DNA from: Chitinophagaceae bacterium
Lineage (GTDB): Bacteria; Bacteroidota; Bacteroidia; Chitinophagales; Chitinophagaceae
Direction: 5' to 3'
Length of the DNA stretch: 6,889 nt
NCBI GenBank assembly: GCA_947463755.1
Contig: CANHUK010000077.1
Coordinates: forward strand, 1 to 6,889
The position numbers were made by a program, and so were the translations under genes. This document shows, piece after piece, positions 6,401 through 6,889 of the stretch. A model generated the notes under the pieces. It had not been told where the DNA came from. It worked only from the letters and a program-made list of their open reading frames with translations, and did no database searches. Position 1 is the stretch's first letter; every line of letters starts with the position of its first letter.

Positions 6401-6889
6401 GCCGACCTTACCACCAACACCTCCGGTGACATTTCCATCTATTCAGACAACTCCCTGGTGATGTCGGGGGGGACACGCACGGCCACGGCTGCGGGCCTTT
6501 TCCGGTACATGCCGAACGGTACGAGCTTCGCCGCTCCGGTCAGCTACCCGATCGGCAGCCTGACGGTCAGCAGCAACGGCCTGCAACTCGGTAAGCCGGG
6601 CAACACCGCAGCGATGACCATCACCGGTGCCGCCTCCAGCAACGGTCCGGTGACGGTGCACACAGGTGCATTCACCACGAATGCAACCGCCACCCTCACG
6701 GCCACGGGCAGCGCCCTGACCGTGAACGCCTCCGGGAATGTGACGCTGAACGCGGCCCTGGCCGGCAGCAGCACGACGGTCAACGTACAGGGTAACCTGC
6801 AGACCACGGGCAGCCTCACGAACGTGAACCTGGAAGGCGGTAATGCCCAAGGCATCACGGGCACGGCTACCCTGACAAACCTCACGGTG
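338..6889 (+). CDS. Giant secreted beta-strand-repeat protein, probable surface adhesin (3' end outside window)
   Basis: Frame 2 is open for 2184 codons with no stop before the window edge. ATG at 338 is chosen because an in-frame TAA lies at 317-319 and no earlier start intervenes; a signal peptide follows directly. There is no Shine-Dalgarno sequence. The protein is rich in Thr, Ser, Gly and Asn, poor in Lys and Arg, and has only three Cys (residues 534, 1088, 1684). Short strand motifs of the type TNGG-(H/D/N)-hydrophobic recur throughout, for example near 992, 1118, 1786, 1910, 3610, 4232 and 4376, as in right-handed beta-helix or haemagglutinin-like stalks. Larger units are annotated separately: seven LTIGK/IYGG modules, a 315-residue duplication, PATR-type repeats and a haemagglutinin-like segment. 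By family analogy it is exported and displayed on the cell surface or released, acting in adhesion or biofilm formation. No enzyme motif, membrane barrel or sorting signal is visible; these could lie beyond the edge. No frameshift was seen. Identity as a beta-strand-repeat protein is firm; the adhesin role is inferred. Confidence 0.9.
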   Translation, partial: MSKRFSSLSRSVILLLSAVFITATAAGQTLTISSAASSGSGWSRVGGTLTVTANSTVNVSVINTALASGSLTIVGNTTNFAVTLSAPISSTTAGSNLTIGSMTNAGAISLNDDITLAGGISVMGGDVQLNGNITSTATGNLFFQGLSDTWSVRLATGKTIEKTDGTGLLTMQGNGRINNSTSVGSILATGSARLDVVIINEMDDGTAGLYNVSTGNITTNGGHLWISAGAKTQKWNGLDVGSIGVPGNGGYNGVDVTGNISTNGGDILIWAFVGSAARSGGYGDISALSTNRSISAGSGDITLMTRYNDFVNGTPDISISTTGTLTLAPASGSSFDVGLSYSGTTTSGTFTGSGGMDGLIIQNMTSLSALVIGTYLGTGVSGDSPYTSANTATITLGAAISVAGPITIQGGIILAQQNITSTISGADIWLQANGDIDLAASQTIQTNNGDITFRANSGGTAVAVPNSTTGAITLNSGSSLLSTGGNITLGGNFSGTKGAGLYAASGRTGGAPGILISNATITAAGGNINIYGRCTTSYDDGIRLQATITTTGSGTIGIYGDSHGGLTGGTPDIFFGGITFITNSSTIETDAGNINIEATLTNTQSNSTYALNFYRTVYTSGTTGRHIQLLSRSGNIQVTGDRGSTSAGGMGSSSWGNIYAGSPLSGTWTASGNVTFSYSSFVGAGANGIITKTTGAVVYEPTSTSFSAAQTFPYNANYTLASSASSLTIGKPGNSANITIATAQTVAGDVSIYGGTVTLTGAVTATGSTLTLGASTALTQAAAISASSLLLSGAGTFTLSNTGNNVATIAGGTSGSRLGSLSYTDASGGLTIGTIGSTSGIYTTGALLVETLTGDINLTESVSSNATTSNALIVNAGKSSAIGTNTGGNILVSGTPTVTVGSGGIGKLFSGLETNSTGLTTLVGGSGNVRYDYDETTTTFSPTLSGNNTYAIYRTNYGTGDLTIVASGGDAINSKWVFDNGTISTTSGTVNINASELVTYLSSGALTIEAGNVTISSAITSSAANAFVINSNGEKTITVSAAVSLGGAATFNSNVFTLGSGINISTSTASDITINTNAGFSTTNSTRCTISSAGGNIVIHADKDANGSGALDLDYLTINPGAGNIIIRGETAAFNVGTASPYINGTGTFTFESSDASFGQLMYTSWFSIDQDGNGISALTLGKAGSTADVEVNTNISIGGPISIYGGYVNVNGNLTSSATGDIFIKGIAGTNPSIWIQSGNSITKSGGTGTLTLQGHGRVTHQGSITTSGTGVMNVIFWSDFDNDNDDGGVSQQGTISTNGGHVWLGGSGSNGGSYTWNGLTVGDGPSIGSTGFNGNAMDIYGNITTNGGDFLAWAGSTVSSGGIAGIANDGSGDIVSVGSGDIVLITDMVYGSAGSAMYFTQSGGTFTLVPHEGSFRSTFNWNPAIQTYVGSTADDYNLQTGDFDWLGIGELNSITSLTIGYYNGMLNGGTPVEFTNSSNVTFSTATTSAGAFNLYGGAIAMNTSLTTTSATNGNISINGISISGTGNLAVAAGRNATINVSSTSTYDGIISGSGSAFTKSGAGLLILTKDHTYSGTTTITGGDLQVGTGGSVSQASSGTISNTSGVAVSSGSKLVLSPNENITFAVPVSGDGGVEVKGASGLYRSTALTTTASLMASNVSVLEVLTRITGGTFTGSAASGNCGAYQKSYNAATNTATLQFQQVVSSITKVVFVTLERINTTDVAIRGTGAAYRSGDYLGQNMATLGGTTALTFPTQYGISQVFMSGKVNFTGALTYTGTTTLSNTATSATAPTYSYNSRGTQEITDASSSFPGPIVNNGLVILNRSTPHTIAGDMSGTEDVLQVGAAVTLTGTNTHTGTTTIDLNKTLNVGSGGSTGSMTGNIVNYGALTFNRTGSSTYPGVLSGTGSLTKSGTGDLTMNNLNTYTGATTINGGTLILEQDVPTSSSSGFTGAGALTIQPSSASFTSAVTWPIPGFPTVSSSIGGLTVGKASNTSSVTFSSTTQTSGPITIYGGTVTLGADLTTNTSGDISIYSDNSLVMSGGTRTATAAGLFRYMPNGTSFAAPVSYPIGSLTVSSNGLQLGKPGNTAAMTITGAASSNGPVTVHTGAFTTNATATLTATGSALTVNASGNVTLNAALAGSSTTVNVQGNLQTTGSLTNVNLEGGNAQGITGTATLTNLTV
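626..712 (+). repeat. LTIGK/IYGG module, copy 1 (C-terminal half)
   Basis: LTIG (626-637) followed by a strand and ISVMGG (695-712), then an extension VQLNGNITSTATG that recurs in form after the other copies. The N-terminal half of the module, normally with an F-T-x-x-P and an SF motif, is not recognisable here, so this is a half copy near the mature N-terminus. Confidence 0.6.
1304..1570 (+). repeat. LTIGK/IYGG module, copy 2 (expanded)
   Basis: Begins GTLTLAP with SSF nearby, has LVIG at 1445-1456 and ends PITIQGG (1550-1570). It is longer than the 61-residue form because about 28 extra residues lie between the SF and LVIG parts. It closes duplication copy A and corresponds to copy 5 in duplication copy B. 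Confidence 0.6.
2420..2602 (+). repeat. LTIGK/IYGG module, copy 3 (61 residues)
   Basis: Full-length copy: GAVVYEPT, SF at module positions 11-12, LTIGKPGN at 33-40 and SIYGG at 57-61. It aligns with copies 4 and 6 without a single gap. It follows a beta-rich stretch with no module and is followed by TVTLTGAVTATGSTLTLG, the usual extension strand pair. Confidence 0.8.
3053..3199 (+). other. Haemagglutinin-like segment (residues 906-954)
   Basis: The stretch reads GKLFSGLETNSTGLTTLVGG, then an N-x-R-Y-D-Y-DE run, and ends in YAIYR. From memory, a very similar arrangement (an FSG/YSG start, STGLT, LVG, a short FRY-type run with DE, YAIYR end) recurs in large filamentous-haemagglutinin-type and YDG/MBG-domain surface proteins. 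The following LVTYLSSGALTIEAGNVTIS (3329-3388) also matches the style of those proteins, with a helix-like turn leading into stalk strands. The relation is inferred from pattern memory, not from a search. Confidence 0.45.
3776..3958 (+). repeat. LTIGK/IYGG module, copy 4 (61 residues)
   Basis: GTFTFESS, SF at positions 11-12, LTLGKAGS at 33-40, PISIYGG at 55-61; gap-free against copies 3 and 6. Positions 24-31 read DQDGNGIS, which looks like a calcium-binding DxDxNG loop and replaces a Pro/Ser-type linker present in the other copies. The copy overlaps the start of duplication copy B. Confidence 0.8.
3872..4834 (+). repeat. Large internal duplication, copy B (about 320 residues)
   Basis: Protein-level repeat, residues 1179-1499, matching copy A at 626-1570. 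Anchors are LTLGK, ISIYGG, TSSATG, TGTLTLQG-x-GR, an acidic loop DFDNDNDDGG (4178-4207), STNGGHVW, W-NGL-x-VG, GNITTNGGD, TFTLVP, LTIG and LYGG. Compared with copy A the acidic loop is longer and richer in Asp, and the stretch before LTIG (about 4592-4711) holds a more acidic insert with several aromatic residues. Confidence 0.8.
4553..4834 (+). repeat. LTIGK/IYGG module, copy 5 (expanded)
   Basis: Starts GTFTLVPHEGSF and reaches LTIG at 4712-4723 after a linker about 30 residues longer than in the 61-residue form, then ends FNLYGG (4817-4834). The second half is also longer, with an extra strand (VEFTNSSNVTF). It closes duplication copy B and matches copy 2. Confidence 0.65.
4979..5119 (+). 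repeat. Autotransporter-associated beta-strand (PATR-type) repeat 1
   Basis: Pattern: Y-D-G-I-ISGSG, FTKSGAGLLIL, H-TYSGTTTITGGDLQVG. This is the classic order G-x-G-x-x-x-KxGxGxLxL, TYxGxTTIxxGxLxxG of the passenger-associated transport repeat, which forms rungs of the beta-helix in autotransporter passengers and also occurs in other secreted repeat proteins. All key Gly, the Lys and the TY-x-G-x-T motif are present. Confidence 0.85.
5324..5584 (+). other. Non-stalk insert (residues 1663-1749)
   Basis: This part differs from its surroundings: more charged residues (LEVLTR, TLERI, YRSGDYLG), a Cys at residue 1684, a run of hydrophobic strands (ATLQFQQVV, TKVVFVTLE, DVAIRG) and only about 40% GC in 5461-5520. 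It lacks the TNGG and PATR motifs. It could be a small globular beta domain inserted between PATR repeats. I do not recognise a named family. Confidence 0.4.
5834..5956 (+). repeat. Degenerate PATR-type repeat
   Basis: IAGDMSGTEDVLQVG, then LTGTNTHTGTTTIDLNKTLNVG. The second half keeps the T-H-T-G-T-T-T-I and closing L-N-V-G of the PATR pattern, but the K-x-G-x-G-x-L-x-L strand is replaced. A similar remnant (LTYTGTTTLSN) lies at about 5663-5695. These fill the space between the two good PATR copies. Confidence 0.5.
6038..6166 (+). repeat. Autotransporter-associated beta-strand (PATR-type) repeat 2
   Basis: Y-P-GVLSGTGSLTKSGTGDLTM, then NTYTGATTINGGTLILEQD. All hallmark positions of the family are present: SGTGSL, TKSGTGDL, NTYTGATTI and GGTL. 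It sits directly before LTIGK/IYGG module copy 6. Confidence 0.85.
6203..6385 (+). repeat. LTIGK/IYGG module, copy 6 (61 residues)
   Basis: GALTIQPSSASF, LTVGKASN at positions 33-40 and PITIYGG at 55-61, gap-free against copies 3 and 4. It comes directly after the second PATR repeat and is followed, about 36 residues later, by copy 7, so modules are becoming tandem towards the right edge. Confidence 0.8.
6494..6667 (+). repeat. LTIGK/IYGG module, copy 7 (58 residues, divergent end)
   Basis: GLFRYMPNGTSF, then LQLGKPGNTA and GPVTVHTG. It is three residues shorter before the LxLGK motif, and the closing IYGG has become VHTG. It lies in the GC-rich final part of the window. Confidence 0.7.

Noticed and set aside
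626..6667. Repeats considered as a CRISPR array or mobile-element repeats
   Set aside because: Repetition is at protein level with diverged DNA, the units are in frame with a single long gene, and no spacer periodicity, transposase or terminal inverted repeats are present.
418..6885. Many open frames of 60-243 codons on the minus strand, and two short ones on the plus strand (789-1100, 4512-4697)
   Set aside because: All lie entirely inside the 2184-codon frame, overlap each other, and give low-complexity translations that mirror the Thr/Ser/Gly/Asn codons of the sense gene. None has a recognisable domain, its own spacing or a leader.

Overview
The window reads as a piece of a Bacteroidota chromosome (inference). 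Two things suggest this. The C-terminal stub at the left edge has the sequence style of Bacteroidota AraC-type regulators. The large gene that follows has no Shine-Dalgarno sequence, only an A-rich leader, and encodes a signal peptide whose predicted mature protein starts with Gln, which is common in that phylum. GC is roughly 50% and uneven. Placement below phylum is not possible from this sequence; a Chitinophagaceae-like or flavobacterial host would fit.

Layout: (1) 1-114, + strand, last 37 codons of an AraC-family transcriptional regulator. (2) 115-337, a 223-bp intergenic region with a 29-bp imperfect palindrome (184-212), a matching extra half-site (157-165) and no convincing promoter. 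(3) 338-6889, + strand, a single uninterrupted reading frame of 2184 codons that runs off the right edge without a stop. It fills 95% of the window. Long open frames on the opposite strand are shadows of this gene.

The giant protein is a secreted, Thr/Ser/Gly/Asn-rich, almost Cys-free beta-strand-repeat protein, most likely a cell-surface adhesin or matrix protein with a long beta-helical stalk. After a signal peptide (residues 1-27) it carries: a 61-residue module (ending in an IYGG motif and containing LTIGK) seen in seven full or partial copies; a 315-residue block present twice, about 1085 residues apart; a segment like those in filamentous-haemagglutinin-type adhesins; two good autotransporter-associated beta-strand (PATR-type) repeats plus weaker ones; and one stretch of different character. 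Several Asp-rich loops look like calcium sites. GC climbs to about 67-70% in the last 400-500 bases. The C-terminus, where a type IX secretion signal or other anchor would lie, is outside the window, so export route and attachment cannot be read.

I see no RNA gene, CRISPR array, insertion sequence, toxin-antitoxin or defence system. The most interesting content is the repeat architecture of the giant protein.
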